NCBI GenBank assembly: GCA_049296795.1
Contig: JBAQTC010000002.1
Coordinates: forward strand, 1 to 64,000
Length of the DNA: 64,000 nucleotides
Direction of reading: 5' to 3'
DNA from: CAXNKH01 sp049296795
Lineage (GTDB): Bacteria; Pseudomonadota; Gammaproteobacteria; Burkholderiales; Burkholderiaceae_C
Part shown: piece after piece, positions 1 through 6,997 of the stretch
Layout of the letters: each line of letters opens with the position of its first letter
Numbering within the stretch: the stretch's first letter is position 1
Program-made: the position numbers and the translations under genes
Notes under the pieces: generated by a model
Databases searched by the model: none
Told to the model about the DNA's origin: nothing
What the model saw: only the letters and a program-made list of their open reading frames with translations

Positions 1-51
1 AACAAGGAGGCCAGATAAAACCAGAGATTGAGTACACTTATCCACAGTTGC

Positions 52-121
52 TGGGTCAAAACTCAGCAACCCGCCCTGGCTCAGTATTGGATCGGCAGGG
101 TGGCTCAATATTCAATCGGCG
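52..121. repeat. Tandem end repeats, possible IS21-like element terminus
   Basis: Three imperfect copies of a 24-25 bp unit lie head to tail, starting near 52, 77 and 101. The last two share GGCTCA.TATT..ATCGGC. Multiple short terminal repeats reading GGTCA...ATCGGCG-like are typical of the ends of IS21-family elements. No transposase is in the window, so the element would lie mostly before position 1. The assignment rests on the repeat pattern alone. Confidence 0.35.
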
Positions 122-176
122 CCAAGATGTAGGCCTAGACCAGGCAAATTTCAAGTTTATTTAATTCGGTTGCCGC

Positions 177-626
177 ATGGGCCGCTTGCTGAGCTTTGTT
201 TCACGCCTGATTGGTTTGGACAACTCGGGCGGGGGTTGCAGCGGGGGAATTTTGGTGCCCAAGGTGTCGCAAAACTTGTCCGCCAAACCCAATGGCGACT
301 TGATCGCGCGCGGCATTGGGGTTGGCGTTGAGGCCGCACTGCTGGTGTCAGGCGACGGTGAAAAATCCACCCCCATCATCGCCACCCTGGTCACTAATCC
401 GACAACCACGAGCAACAGTGCTGCGTATTTTGTGCTGCCGCAGAACTATCCCGCTCAATGTGCGGCGGGCAAGGCGCTCTCGGGCATCACGGCCAGCGTC
501 AACAAAGTGGATCGAGCTAAGCCCAGCTTCAACCTGTCGACCTGGTCCGGTGGCCACACCCCTTACACCCTCACCGTGACCCAATGCGTGCTGACGGTGA
601 CTGGCAACGGCGGTGTCCCGTATTGA
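177..626 (+). CDS. Hypothetical protein, unrecognised
   Basis: This 149-aa open frame is bounded by an in-frame stop at 162-164. Its codon choice (many GGC, CTG, ACC codons) resembles that of the host genes. I do not recognise a family. The protein has a short hydrophobic and basic start, a Gly-rich stretch near residues 18-25 (GGGCSGG), and a Ser/Thr-rich C-terminal half with cysteines near residues 96 and 137, which would suit an exported beta-rich protein. No Shine-Dalgarno sequence is visible before the ATG. It sits between a possible IS end and attL, so it may be a remnant of a longer gene. Confidence 0.45.
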   Translation: MGRLLSFVSRLIGLDNSGGGCSGGILVPKVSQNLSAKPNGDLIARGIGVGVEAALLVSGDGEKSTPIIATLVTNPTTTSNSAAYFVLPQNYPAQCAAGKALSGITASVNKVDRAKPSFNLSTWSGGHTPYTLTVTQCVLTVTGNGGVPY

Positions 627-796
627 CTATCGGTTTTGGTTCACGGGTGGATTGACACCGAATCAGAAACTGGCAATGGCTGCTTAACGTTTCTATTTCT
701 AACTCACTTGCAAAAATGGATGCTTACCAAATAGGACTGAACGTCGAATTCAAAAATTCAGAATTCGTCCCGAAATGATAAAAATCCAAAACAAAA

Positions 797-838
797 AACC
801 CCGTAAGACTTTATAAATCAAAGACTTACGGGGCTTTT
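797..838. terminator. Host copy of the tRNA-Val terminator hairpin
   Basis: Inverted arms with CCCCGTAAG on the left and CTTACGGGG on the right flank the loop region TATAAATC. A T-run follows on the plus strand and an A-run precedes it, so it can act in both directions. Before integration this hairpin would have lain directly downstream of the tRNA gene. Confidence 0.7.
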
Positions 839-865
839 ATTTGGTAGGCGCGATTGGACTCGAAC
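797..865. repeat. attL direct repeat with a 3' fragment of tRNA-Val
   Basis: The 69-bp repeat matches attR at 39336-39404 with four mismatches (804, 808, 834, 838). The longest identical run is 27 bp (839-865), which covers the last part of tRNA-Val, including the encoded CCA. Similarity stops at 866. The left part is the host copy of the tRNA terminator hairpin; the tRNA fragment here is only the acceptor and T-arm end, not a functional tRNA. Confidence 0.92.
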
Positions 866-950
866 TAAATCGCTAGGGGCACACAGGGATGACGTAGGGG
901 ACGTTTCCCCCTCTGATAATCCCCTGTATTCCCCATGAATCCCCTGGTTA

Positions 951-982
951 GCCCCAAAAAAAGCCCCAAAAAAAGCCCCAAA
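951..982. promoter_or_regulatory. Three phased GCCCCAAA repeats, candidate integrase arm sites
   Basis: GCCCCAAA occurs at 951-958, 963-970 and 975-982, exactly 12 bp apart, just inside attL. The same octamer occurs twice just inside attR (39295-39302 and 39306-39313). Short repeated arm-type sites flanking the core are what lambda-type integrases bind through their N-terminal domain. Further CCCC-containing repeats at about 10-11 bp spacing lie at 918-946. Confidence 0.55.
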
Positions 983-997
983 ACGAAATCCCTGAAG

Positions 998-1066
998 TTA
1001 CGCCAGCATCGCCAGCCCGATATTCGCAAAAGCGTAGCCCAGGAGGGCGATCAACCCCGAACTCAT
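998..1066 (-). CDS. Possible 22-aa hydrophobic peptide
   Basis: An ATG overlaps the stop codon of the phosphoesterase gene (ATGA at 1063-1066) and opens a frame of 22 residues, MSSGLIALLGYAFANIGLAM followed by LA. It is almost wholly hydrophobic, as expected of a single membrane helix. Overlap coupling of this kind is the rule in this prophage. It is the last possible gene before attL. It is too short for codon statistics to decide, so it is a candidate only. Confidence 0.3.
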   Translation of the reverse strand: MSSGLIALLGYAFANIGLAMLA

Positions 1067-2034
1067 AACCCACCCACATCGTAGAGCTGGCCCCGGAACT
1101 CAATCGTTCCCTCGCCCCAGCGGTGAACCAACTCAGGCCAAAGCAGTTTGCCGTCCGTGAAATTCAGCACCGCAAAGCCTGACCGATGATTCTGTGGATT
1201 CTGCTCTGCGTAGGCGAACTGTGGCCCATCCGGGTCGGCCAGCGTCCCGGTATCGACACCAAAGCGATTGCCACCGTAGTCATTGAATGGCGTCACTTTT
1301 AGGCTGTGCAAGTGGCCGGTGACGATGGACTTGCCTGAATTGACCGTGTTGTTATGCGTGGCATGAACGCCGCCTTTATAACGATGCTTCACAATCACCT
1401 CGTCTGTGATCCAGACCGACCAGCACGGCTCCCAATTCGGGAAATGGTCCTTCAATGTGAATCCTGATACGCTGGCGAACTCGGGCGCTGTGTTGGCCAG
1501 CCTGGTCTCGAACCGCGCGTCATGGTTACCTAAGGGCCAAATCAGCTTGGCGTTGTGCCGCGCCTTCTTTGCGGCCTCCTCGATCTCGCCCAGCGCCGCC
1601 TGGCAAGCCTTGAGTTCCTGAATGACCGAAGGTGTCTGATCCCATCCAATCCGAGGATGACGACTGATCGACGCCCCATCAAAAGCGTCGCCATTACAAA
1701 TCACCGCCTTGGGCTTGAATTCATTAATCGCCCACAGTAGACCCTTCAAGGCCGTGGTGCGAATTGTTGGCCAAAAGTGAGCGTCAGAAAATACAAGAAC
1801 CGTCCCATTCTCGATGCCCAAGTTCAGCCGCTGCGGTTTATTGGAATTCTCGGATTGGGCCGCACCGAAGGTGATTTGTGGCGAGAGGGTGATTTTCAGC
1901 TTTTCTTCAACCGCCCTACGCCTGCGGCCCACGCTGCGCATGTCCATCCCAGTCACTTTTGCAATCTCAGTGATGGATTTGTATTTAGCCCAAAGCTCCA
2001 GGAACTCATCGTCGCTTTGTTTTTTTGCCGCCAT
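1063..2034 (-). CDS. Calcineurin-like metallophosphoesterase with N-terminal HTH-like region
   Basis: This 323-aa protein carries all metallophosphoesterase signatures in order: SDAHF (D-x-H), NGDAFDG (GD), LGNHD and GHLH. About 45 N-terminal residues (DEFLELWAKYKSITEIAKVT onward) look like a helix-turn-helix that could bind DNA. I chose the ATG at 2034 because AAGGA lies 7 nt upstream; the longer frame would start with TTG at 2052. It is the terminal gene of the late region, after lysis. The family acts on phosphoesters with two metal ions; the substrate (nucleic acid or nucleotide) cannot be read from the sequence. Confidence 0.85.
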   Translation of the reverse strand: MAAKKQSDDEFLELWAKYKSITEIAKVTGMDMRSVGRRRRAVEEKLKITLSPQITFGAAQSENSNKPQRLNLGIENGTVLVFSDAHFWPTIRTTALKGLLWAINEFKPKAVICNGDAFDGASISRHPRIGWDQTPSVIQELKACQAALGEIEEAAKKARHNAKLIWPLGNHDARFETRLANTAPEFASVSGFTLKDHFPNWEPCWSVWITDEVIVKHRYKGGVHATHNNTVNSGKSIVTGHLHSLKVTPFNDYGGNRFGVDTGTLADPDGPQFAYAEQNPQNHRSGFAVLNFTDGKLLWPELVHRWGEGTIEFRGQLYDVGGL

Positions 2035-2116
2035 CGGATGTTCCTTTTCCAACTTTGCCAGCCATCATTTCGATGCGCCAAGGACAGCCCAAAATCCAGG
2101 CTAAATTTTCCCATAA

Positions 2117-2536
2117 TCAGATAAATAAAGCCGCCTCGGCCGCCCTGCGCCGCACCAGGCCCGGCAGTACTCTGCCACCGCCATAAACCCATTTGCCGAA
2201 CTCGCGCCGCGCCGCATCCCAATCCTCGGCCAGCAGTTTTTTACGCAATGTCGATGCTCTTAAATTTCCGAGGCCCACGTTAAAAGCAAACGAAATGACG
2301 GCATCCTGGCGGCATCCTGTCAGACTGGGGCATAGTTGCTCCACCCCGGCAGAAAAACGCGCTAAATCACTTCGTAGCCGACTGTCGGCCTGGTCCTGCG
2401 TCCACGCCTGGCCGGGGAACACGCCGGCTCCGGTGGCGCCCCAGCCGCAGGTCAGCACCCCCGCCGAGCAAAAGTAAGGGTCCAGCCGACAGCCCTCAAA
2501 ACGCTGAACCAGGGCAACGAGTTGCTCACTTGCCAT
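2117..2536 (-). CDS. Endolysin, GH24 lysozyme family
   Basis: This 139-aa muramidase has the catalytic pattern of the T4/P1/P21 group: Glu14 (RFEG), Cys23 eight residues later and Thr29 five after that, followed by GWGATG. It cleaves the glycan backbone of peptidoglycan at lysis. There is no signal-anchor at the N-terminus, so it should need a holin to reach the wall, unlike SAR endolysins. Its start lies inside the 3' end of the upstream membrane-protein gene (11-bp overlap). Confidence 0.93.
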   Translation of the reverse strand: MASEQLVALVQRFEGCRLDPYFCSAGVLTCGWGATGAGVFPGQAWTQDQADSRLRSDLARFSAGVEQLCPSLTGCRQDAVISFAFNVGLGNLRASTLRKKLLAEDWDAARREFGKWVYGGGRVLPGLVRRRAAEAALFI

Positions 2537-3014
2537 TCCTGGCCATCACCCGGTTGGCAAACCAGAATCCGAGAATGACGCCGCCCAGCTCCATATCCCA
2601 CGCATCCATCACAAAGCCCTGGGCTGACAGCTTGGCAACCCAAAGACACAGCACGATGGTCGCTGCTGCTGGCCTGATGATCCCGTTCCAAATGTCAACA
2701 AAGAGAATCCCGGTGGTTTTGAAGGCATCTTTCATGGCGTAGCCAAAGGCCAGTGCGTCGCTCTTATCGGCCTCGGCCTGCGCTTGGGCGGCGATTTGGC
2801 GCACACCCAGCTCGGCCTGCAGCCGCAGGTTTTCTAGCATCCGTTGGTGGTTCTTGTCGTCCAACTCGGCCTGCAGCTTCATCCTGGCCATCTCTTGCTC
2901 AAAGTCTTGTTTCTTATTGAAGTAGGCCGAGGCTTCACCCCAGACCATTCTGAACACCGAGCCGCCTAGGAAGGAGAGCAGCGCCGAGATCATCGCTTGA
3001 CCCAACTCTTGCAT
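2526..3014 (-). CDS. Phage membrane protein with central coiled coil, lysis region
   Basis: The 162-aa product has a short hydrophobic N-terminus (residues 8-25), a long charged alpha-helical middle (about 32-90, rich in Gln, Glu, Lys and Ala in heptad-like order) and two hydrophobic stretches near residues 112-130 and 143-156. No enzymatic motif is visible. Its place directly upstream of the endolysin and in the same transcript suggests a role in lysis, perhaps as holin or spanin-like partner, but the family is not one I recognise. Confidence 0.65.
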   Translation of the reverse strand: MQELGQAMISALLSFLGGSVFRMVWGEASAYFNKKQDFEQEMARMKLQAELDDKNHQRMLENLRLQAELGVRQIAAQAQAEADKSDALAFGYAMKDAFKTTGILFVDIWNGIIRPAAATIVLCLWVAKLSAQGFVMDAWDMELGGVILGFWFANRVMARNGK

Positions 3015-3220
3015 TCTTGCTGCCCCGCCCGATACGCTCTCATGGTCTGCTGCTCAATAAACTCTTGCAGCATCCGGTCTGGAATGAGCGAACAACCCCC
3101 GTCGCAAGCCTCAATCTCAGATTGATCCAGGATGATGGTGTTGGGTCGCTTGAACTCCAGGGCCGGTGCTGGGCCAATCACCAATAGGCTGCAGCCGGCA
3201 AAGATAAGTAAATTTTTCAT
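2990..3220 (-). CDS. Small exported protein, lysis region
   Basis: A 76-aa protein starts with a typical signal peptide (MKNLLIFAGCSLLVIGPAPA) and continues with a charged, cysteine-containing periplasmic part (EACDGGCSLIPDRM, then QQECKSW). The Cys at residue 10 is not in a clear lipobox. It overlaps both neighbours by 25 bp and 4 bp. Position and topology would fit a periplasmic lysis accessory; Rz1-like spanins are usually Pro-rich lipoproteins, which this is not. Function unknown. Confidence 0.6.
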   Translation of the reverse strand: MKNLLIFAGCSLLVIGPAPALEFKRPNTIILDQSEIEACDGGCSLIPDRMLQEFIEQQTMRAYRAGQQECKSWVKR

Positions 3221-3459
3221 GGTCTGTACCCGTGGTTTTTCGCGTACTCATAAAAAACAGTCCCGACCCCCAAGATCAGGAGCCAGACCACCCCAGTAAA
3301 TGACTTTTCAATTACCGCCTTGCGAAACGCCAGGCTTTCCTCTTGCCTCTTGATCGCGTTTTTGACCCAGCGCAGCTCCTCGGGGCAGAGTTTCGGTTCT
3401 GCGTCCTTGAGCGCCGCAATAATGTCGGCGATGAGTTCTTGGCGGTCTTGTGGGGTCAT
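3217..3459 (-). CDS. Small one-helix membrane protein, possible holin
   Basis: The 80-aa product has a charged N-terminal domain of about 48 residues (QELIADIIAALKDAEPKLCP) and then one membrane helix (TGVVWLLILGVGTVFYEYA) close to the C-terminus. It is coupled to the next gene by a 4-bp overlap. Size, topology and position upstream of the endolysin suit a class of phage holin-like proteins, but no diagnostic motif supports this. Confidence 0.6.
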   Translation of the reverse strand: MTPQDRQELIADIIAALKDAEPKLCPEELRWVKNAIKRQEESLAFRKAVIEKSFTGVVWLLILGVGTVFYEYAKNHGYRP

Positions 3460-3468
3460 GCTCTCATC

Positions 3469-4017
3469 TCACCGGAGTCGAGGCCCGTGGAGCCACATCA
3501 CTGAAGAAAACCTGGTGCCGGAAATAACCGGCGTGACTCGGTGCTGAAGCAAAGAAGGGAATGCAAGCATCGAGCCTTTTTTCACCACTGGTGAATAGTC
3601 GCGGTAAAGCCGAAGTTGGAACTCACCGCCAGAAAATTCTTCCGGGTCGTTCATAAAAACGGACACAGAAACCTTGCGCTCGCGCGGTAATTGCGCCAGC
3701 ACGAATGTGTCCGTGTGCCAGTCATAGTGCTGCTGCGGCCCGTACTCGCCATATTGCACCGCCTCATGCCCCGTTAGGTCGTAGTTCCAACCGCACTCGG
3801 CGTTCGCCTTGCAGCCAAACTGATACAGCAAACCCCCAAACCAATGGTCTGGGTCGGCAAACCGTACCGTTGTGTCACGGTTTTCGTGGTTCAGGGTTTC
3901 CCCTTGCGGGTCCATCGAAGCGTCCCGTGTCGGCAGCGCAATGAACTCAGCGGCGGCGGCATCAATCACAGCCTCCGGCAGTTGACCCAGATACCAAATG
4001 GGCAGGTGTTGCATCAT
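3469..4017 (-). CDS. 2OG-Fe(II) dioxygenase, prolyl-4-hydroxylase/PKHD-like
   Basis: This 182-aa enzyme shows the full iron and co-substrate set of the family: His101-x-Asp103 (YDWHTDTF), GGEF at 130-133, distal His159 (LLQHRVTP) and Arg169 ten residues later, which would bind 2-oxoglutarate. Relatives such as PKHD-type hydroxylases oxidise peptides or small molecules. Its ATG overlaps the stop of the collagen-like fibre gene (ATGA), so the two are made together. I infer that the fibre, or the phage or host surface, is its substrate. That is not shown by sequence alone. Confidence 0.9.
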   Translation of the reverse strand: MMQHLPIWYLGQLPEAVIDAAAAEFIALPTRDASMDPQGETLNHENRDTTVRFADPDHWFGGLLYQFGCKANAECGWNYDLTGHEAVQYGEYGPQQHYDWHTDTFVLAQLPRERKVSVSVFMNDPEEFSGGEFQLRLYRDYSPVVKKGSMLAFPSLLQHRVTPVISGTRFSSVMWLHGPRLR

Positions 4018-5189
4018 GCCAGCCTGCCTCTGATGGCATCAACCTCGACGCTAAGTTCCTTGATGGCTTCAATTAAAAGCGGCGTTAGTCGCTCGTAATG
4101 AACCGTCCAGTACTTCGCGTCGATAGGTGCTGGCACAACTATGTCAGGCAGCACTTTCTGCACCTCCTGCGCCGACACGCCAACCTCGGGCTTCACCTCA
4201 TAACCCAGGGACACCGCAAGCTCATTGGCTGTGTAATGGAATCCGTTAAGGCTCCGAATTTTCGCCAATGCATCACAGATATTTCCCAGGCGAGTTTTAA
4301 GGCGGTCATCGGAATAGTAAGCAGTGATGTTGTTGGTCGCCACAATCTGACCCGCTGTGCCAGTCGCCGCCACGCCGACACCAAGCGAGTTCACCTGAGC
4401 ATTTGAGTTCGTCGTGAACCCGCCAGCAGGGCCAGTCGGGCCAGCGGGGCCAGCAGGGCCAGTCGGGCCAGTGCCACCAGCGGAACCCGTTGGGCCGGGA
4501 CTACCCGCGCTTCCCGTCGGCCCGGTTGCTCCAGTTGGGCCAGTCGGACCAGCAACAGTTGAGGCGGGGCCAGTGGCTCCGGTTGGCCCAGTAGCGCCGG
4601 TTGGACCCGTGCCACCGGTCGGGCCAGTTGAGCCTGCCGGGCCAGTTGCACCAGTTGGACCTGTTGGACCTGCTACTGTTGAAGCCACACCAGTTGGGCC
4701 GGTTGGGCCAGTCGGGCCGGTTGGCCCTGCCACCGTCGAAGCGGGGCCAGTGGGGCCAGTCGCCCCGGTCGGGCCGGTTAATCCAATAAGTCCTTGGGGT
4801 CCAGCAGCACCGGGTGCCCCGGTCAAACCAATTACACCTTGTGCACCAGCAGCTCCGCTCGGGCCAGGAGCGCCCGTTGGACCCGTTGGCCCGGGCGCAC
4901 CCGTGGGTCCGGCTGGGCCAGGAATGATGGATGCCGAACCAGCAGGCCCAGTTAAACCAGTTGGACCGGTTGCTCCGGCCGCTCCGCTCGGGCCAGTAGC
5001 GCCTGCTGGCCCGGTAGGCCCGGTTGGGCCGCCCGCATTGCTACCGACCACAATGACCGTCCCGGCCACGTTTTTGGAATAGAGTTTCTGGTCAACCAGA
5101 TTGACGGCGATTTCGCCGACCTCCAAGTCGCTGGCCAACGGAACTTTGGTCGCGACGGATGACTTCTTGAGAATGGTCTTGTTTGCCAT
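4014..5189 (-). CDS. Collagen-like tail fibre with C-terminal S74 chaperone domain
   Basis: The 391-aa protein has three parts. Residues 1-53 are a fibre-type N-terminus (VGEIAVNLVDQKLYSKN). Residues 54-257 are about 68 Gly-X-Y triplets, mostly GPT, GPA and GAT, with interruptions such as ASTVAG and SASIIPG. Residues 290-391 are a peptidase_S74 intramolecular chaperone (YYSDDRLK, with Ser293 and Asp294 as the expected autocleavage dyad, and ending in a coiled coil). S74 domains trimerise fibres and then cut themselves off. Only a few prolines are in the Y position (GAP, GSP); most Y residues are Thr or Ala. It is coupled to the hydroxylase gene. Confidence 0.93.
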   Translation of the reverse strand: MANKTILKKSSVATKVPLASDLEVGEIAVNLVDQKLYSKNVAGTVIVVGSNAGGPTGPTGPAGATGPSGAAGATGPTGLTGPAGSASIIPGPAGPTGAPGPTGPTGAPGPSGAAGAQGVIGLTGAPGAAGPQGLIGLTGPTGATGPTGPASTVAGPTGPTGPTGPTGVASTVAGPTGPTGATGPAGSTGPTGGTGPTGATGPTGATGPASTVAGPTGPTGATGPTGSAGSPGPTGSAGGTGPTGPAGPAGPTGPAGGFTTNSNAQVNSLGVGVAATGTAGQIVATNNITAYYSDDRLKTRLGNICDALAKIRSLNGFHYTANELAVSLGYEVKPEVGVSAQEVQKVLPDIVVPAPIDAKYWTVHYERLTPLLIEAIKELSVEVDAIRGRLA

Positions 5190-5224
5190 TTGGCCGCCCC
5201 TTCTGGCTATCTAGCCGGGTCAAA

Positions 5225-6061
5225 TCAGAACGTACCACCATCAATCGTGATGTTGTCAATCGTGCCGCCGGAGATGGCGACGTTGTTCGCGTTTTGCAAT
5301 GCCATTGAGCCTAGGCTCAGGTTGGATCGGGCCACGGCCACGTCGGTCAAATCTGCCAAATTGCTGGCTTTGGTTAACTTGGTGGCCAGGCTGGTGGTTA
5401 GCGTCCCCGCGATGTTCGCGTCGTTATTGAGCGAATTGGCCAACTCAACCAAGGTATCCAGCGCCGCAGGTGCCGCGCCAACAACCGCGGTAATCGCGGC
5501 CTGCACGAAGGCTGTGGAGGCGGCTTGCGTGCTATTTGTTCCAGCTGCTGCTGTGGGTGTGGTCGGTGTACCCGTCAGCGCCGGGGATGCCAACGGAGCA
5601 GCACCGGACACATCAGCAACAGCGAGGGTCACGTTGCCGTTACGTCCCGCAACCGTCTGCACCGGCGCTGCAGCCGAGGCGCGGGCGTTGGTGAAGTACA
5701 GGTTGGAGCCTTCGGGGACGGATGACGTCGTAGTGCCTCCTGCCAGATAATTTTGATTTTTGACAAAGGCGGTGGTCGCCGCCGCCGCGCTGTTATCCCC
5801 GCTGACCGGCGTCGGCAAAATCGGGCTGGAAGCAAACGTCTTGACGCCGGCAATGGACTGGGCGGTGGAACGGTCCACCACCGCGCCAACACCAGCAATC
5901 GGCACGATGTTGGTGGCCGTACCACCGGCGCCGCCCGTGCCTTTGCCGTAATAAAGAACGTCCTCCTGCTCGTTGTAGGCCAACTCAGCGTTGACCAATG
6001 AGCTTGGAGCGCCGATAGCGCCACCAACGGCGCGGCGTTTGATTCGAGTGATGTTTGCCAT
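5225..6061 (-). CDS. Tail fibre protein, beta-repeat type
   Basis: The 278-aa protein begins like many phage fibres (MANITRIKRRAVGGA, then LVNAELAYNEQEDVLYYGKG) and continues with Ala/Thr/Ser-rich repeats, including SPALTGTPTTPTA, a pattern common in long fibre shafts. A tail of NxxISGGTIDNITIDGGTF closes it. It should be a structural receptor-binding or spacer fibre. It lies between the collagen-like fibre and two small cassette genes, all co-oriented with short gaps. Confidence 0.8.
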   Translation of the reverse strand: MANITRIKRRAVGGAIGAPSSLVNAELAYNEQEDVLYYGKGTGGAGGTATNIVPIAGVGAVVDRSTAQSIAGVKTFASSPILPTPVSGDNSAAAATTAFVKNQNYLAGGTTTSSVPEGSNLYFTNARASAAAPVQTVAGRNGNVTLAVADVSGAAPLASPALTGTPTTPTAAAGTNSTQAASTAFVQAAITAVVGAAPAALDTLVELANSLNNDANIAGTLTTSLATKLTKASNLADLTDVAVARSNLSLGSMALQNANNVAISGGTIDNITIDGGTF

Positions 6062-6070
6062 AAATTTCTC

Positions 6071-6307
6071 CTAAAAATTACCGCCGTCAGTTAACTCGGT
6101 TTGTGGGGTGTTCACCCACTGCTCGCCGCCAAATTGCAGAACGTCGCCGGTTTGCAGCCCCGTGATGGCGAATGGGAAGCCACCAACCGCACTGGGTCCG
6201 GGTGGTCCAAGTAGCCCGCGATCAATCGTGATTTCTGTCTTGGGCGAGGCGCTAACGTCAACCGCGATATGGCTGGCCGATCCGCTTGAAATGGTGAGTA
6301 TGGTCAT
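6071..6307 (-). CDS. Small fibre-cassette protein
   Basis: A 78-aa product with beta-prone sequence, a short collagen-like patch (LLGPPGPSAVGG) and the C-terminus ELTDGGNF, which echoes the IDGGTF end of the fibre encoded next. I do not recognise a family. Its place within the fibre cassette suggests a tail-tip or fibre-attachment part. Confidence 0.6.
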   Translation of the reverse strand: MTILTISSGSASHIAVDVSASPKTEITIDRGLLGPPGPSAVGGFPFAITGLQTGDVLQFGGEQWVNTPQTELTDGGNF

Positions 6308-6308
6308 G

Positions 6309-6788
6309 TCAGTTCACCACCCCGTCTGATCTGATGAGGAACAACAAGAAAATAATGGAGTCCTGGGCTGGGCTGGAGCCGACTGCGGGAAAGCCAATCT
6401 TGAGCCTGCCGCTGAAGGCCACAGGCGATGTTGCGCTTATATCGAGTTGCGCATCAGAGCCGAACAAGCCCCAAACGGCGTCGTCCAGCACCAGCGTAAA
6501 CCGACCAAATGTGTCGTCGCGATTGCTTATCGGAATCGTAATCGCGCTTGGAGCCGGGGAATAATCTGCAATATCGAAAGACAGGCCGCTTCTGGTGTCG
6601 GCAAGGTTCGATATGGATCGCCGCAACACCTGGGCGTTGACACTCGCGCCAGTAAGATCAACTGGAATCGCGCCGTTATTTAACTCCAAATTCCAGAAAG
6701 CCTTTTGCCCATATATTAATTCTCTGGAAATAATTGGATTATCAAATCCCGCCACCTGGGTCAGTGTATTTTTACTAAAAACCGTCAT
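6309..6788 (-). CDS. Phage tail-tip or baseplate-associated protein, unrecognised
   Basis: The 159-aa protein is predicted to be mostly beta-strand. Its N-terminal part (FWNLELNNGAIPVDLTGASV) resembles the strand-rich N-domains of tail proteins that sit between tip and fibre, such as BppU-type N-termini, but the match is by eye only. An AGGGGA sequence lies just before the ATG. A stretch of 88 bp upstream has no gene and contains the direct repeat CGAGTTAG twice. Confidence 0.55.
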   Translation of the reverse strand: MTVFSKNTLTQVAGFDNPIISRELIYGQKAFWNLELNNGAIPVDLTGASVNAQVLRRSISNLADTRSGLSFDIADYSPAPSAITIPISNRDDTFGRFTLVLDDAVWGLFGSDAQLDISATSPVAFSGRLKIGFPAVGSSPAQDSIIFLLFLIRSDGVVN

Positions 6789-6876
6789 ACATTCCCCTAA
6801 CTCGGGTGAAACGCTCCCCGCTAACTCGCGAGGCTACGATTATGGTATTGTGTTTTTATATTCTATCAGGAAGGGT

Positions 6877-6996
6877 TTAATTTGGTTTTGATAATTTAAT
6901 TAATCCGTCGTTCCAATCACACCCCTCATCAACCCATGAATTCAGTTGAGCGCACTCGTCGGAGGTTATGAAGTCGCGGTGGATTTCGAGCCGCAT
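6877..6996 (-). CDS. 39-aa ORF resembling the start of a 2OG-oxygenase
   Basis: An ATG one base after the cupin stop codon (TAAAATG) opens a 39-residue frame, beginning MRLEIHRDFITSDECAQLNS. The pattern of a basic start, an F-I-x-x-x-E-C element and L-x-x-W is common at the N-terminus of phage 2OG-Fe(II) or phytanoyl-CoA-type oxygenases, but the frame stops before any catalytic residue. It could be a real micro-protein or the stump of a deleted enzyme. It fills most of a 209-bp gap. Confidence 0.4.
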   Translation of the reverse strand: MRLEIHRDFITSDECAQLNSWVDEGCDWNDGLIKLSKPN

Positions 6997-6997
6997 T

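Noticed and set aside
839..865. Apparent second tRNA at the left end
   Set aside because: Only the acceptor and part of the T-arm of tRNA-Val are present; there is no anticodon arm. It is the attL copy.
4430..5040. Many short direct repeats that could suggest a CRISPR or minisatellite array
   Set aside because: The repeats are 9-18 bp codon-level copies of GPT/GPA triplets inside one reading frame, with no constant repeat-spacer period.
4414..5082. A 222-aa plus-strand open frame of Gly-Pro-Val-type repeats
   Set aside because: It is the antisense of the collagen-like triplets on the minus strand; the repeat keeps stops away on both strands. It has no ribosome site and opposes the coupled operon.
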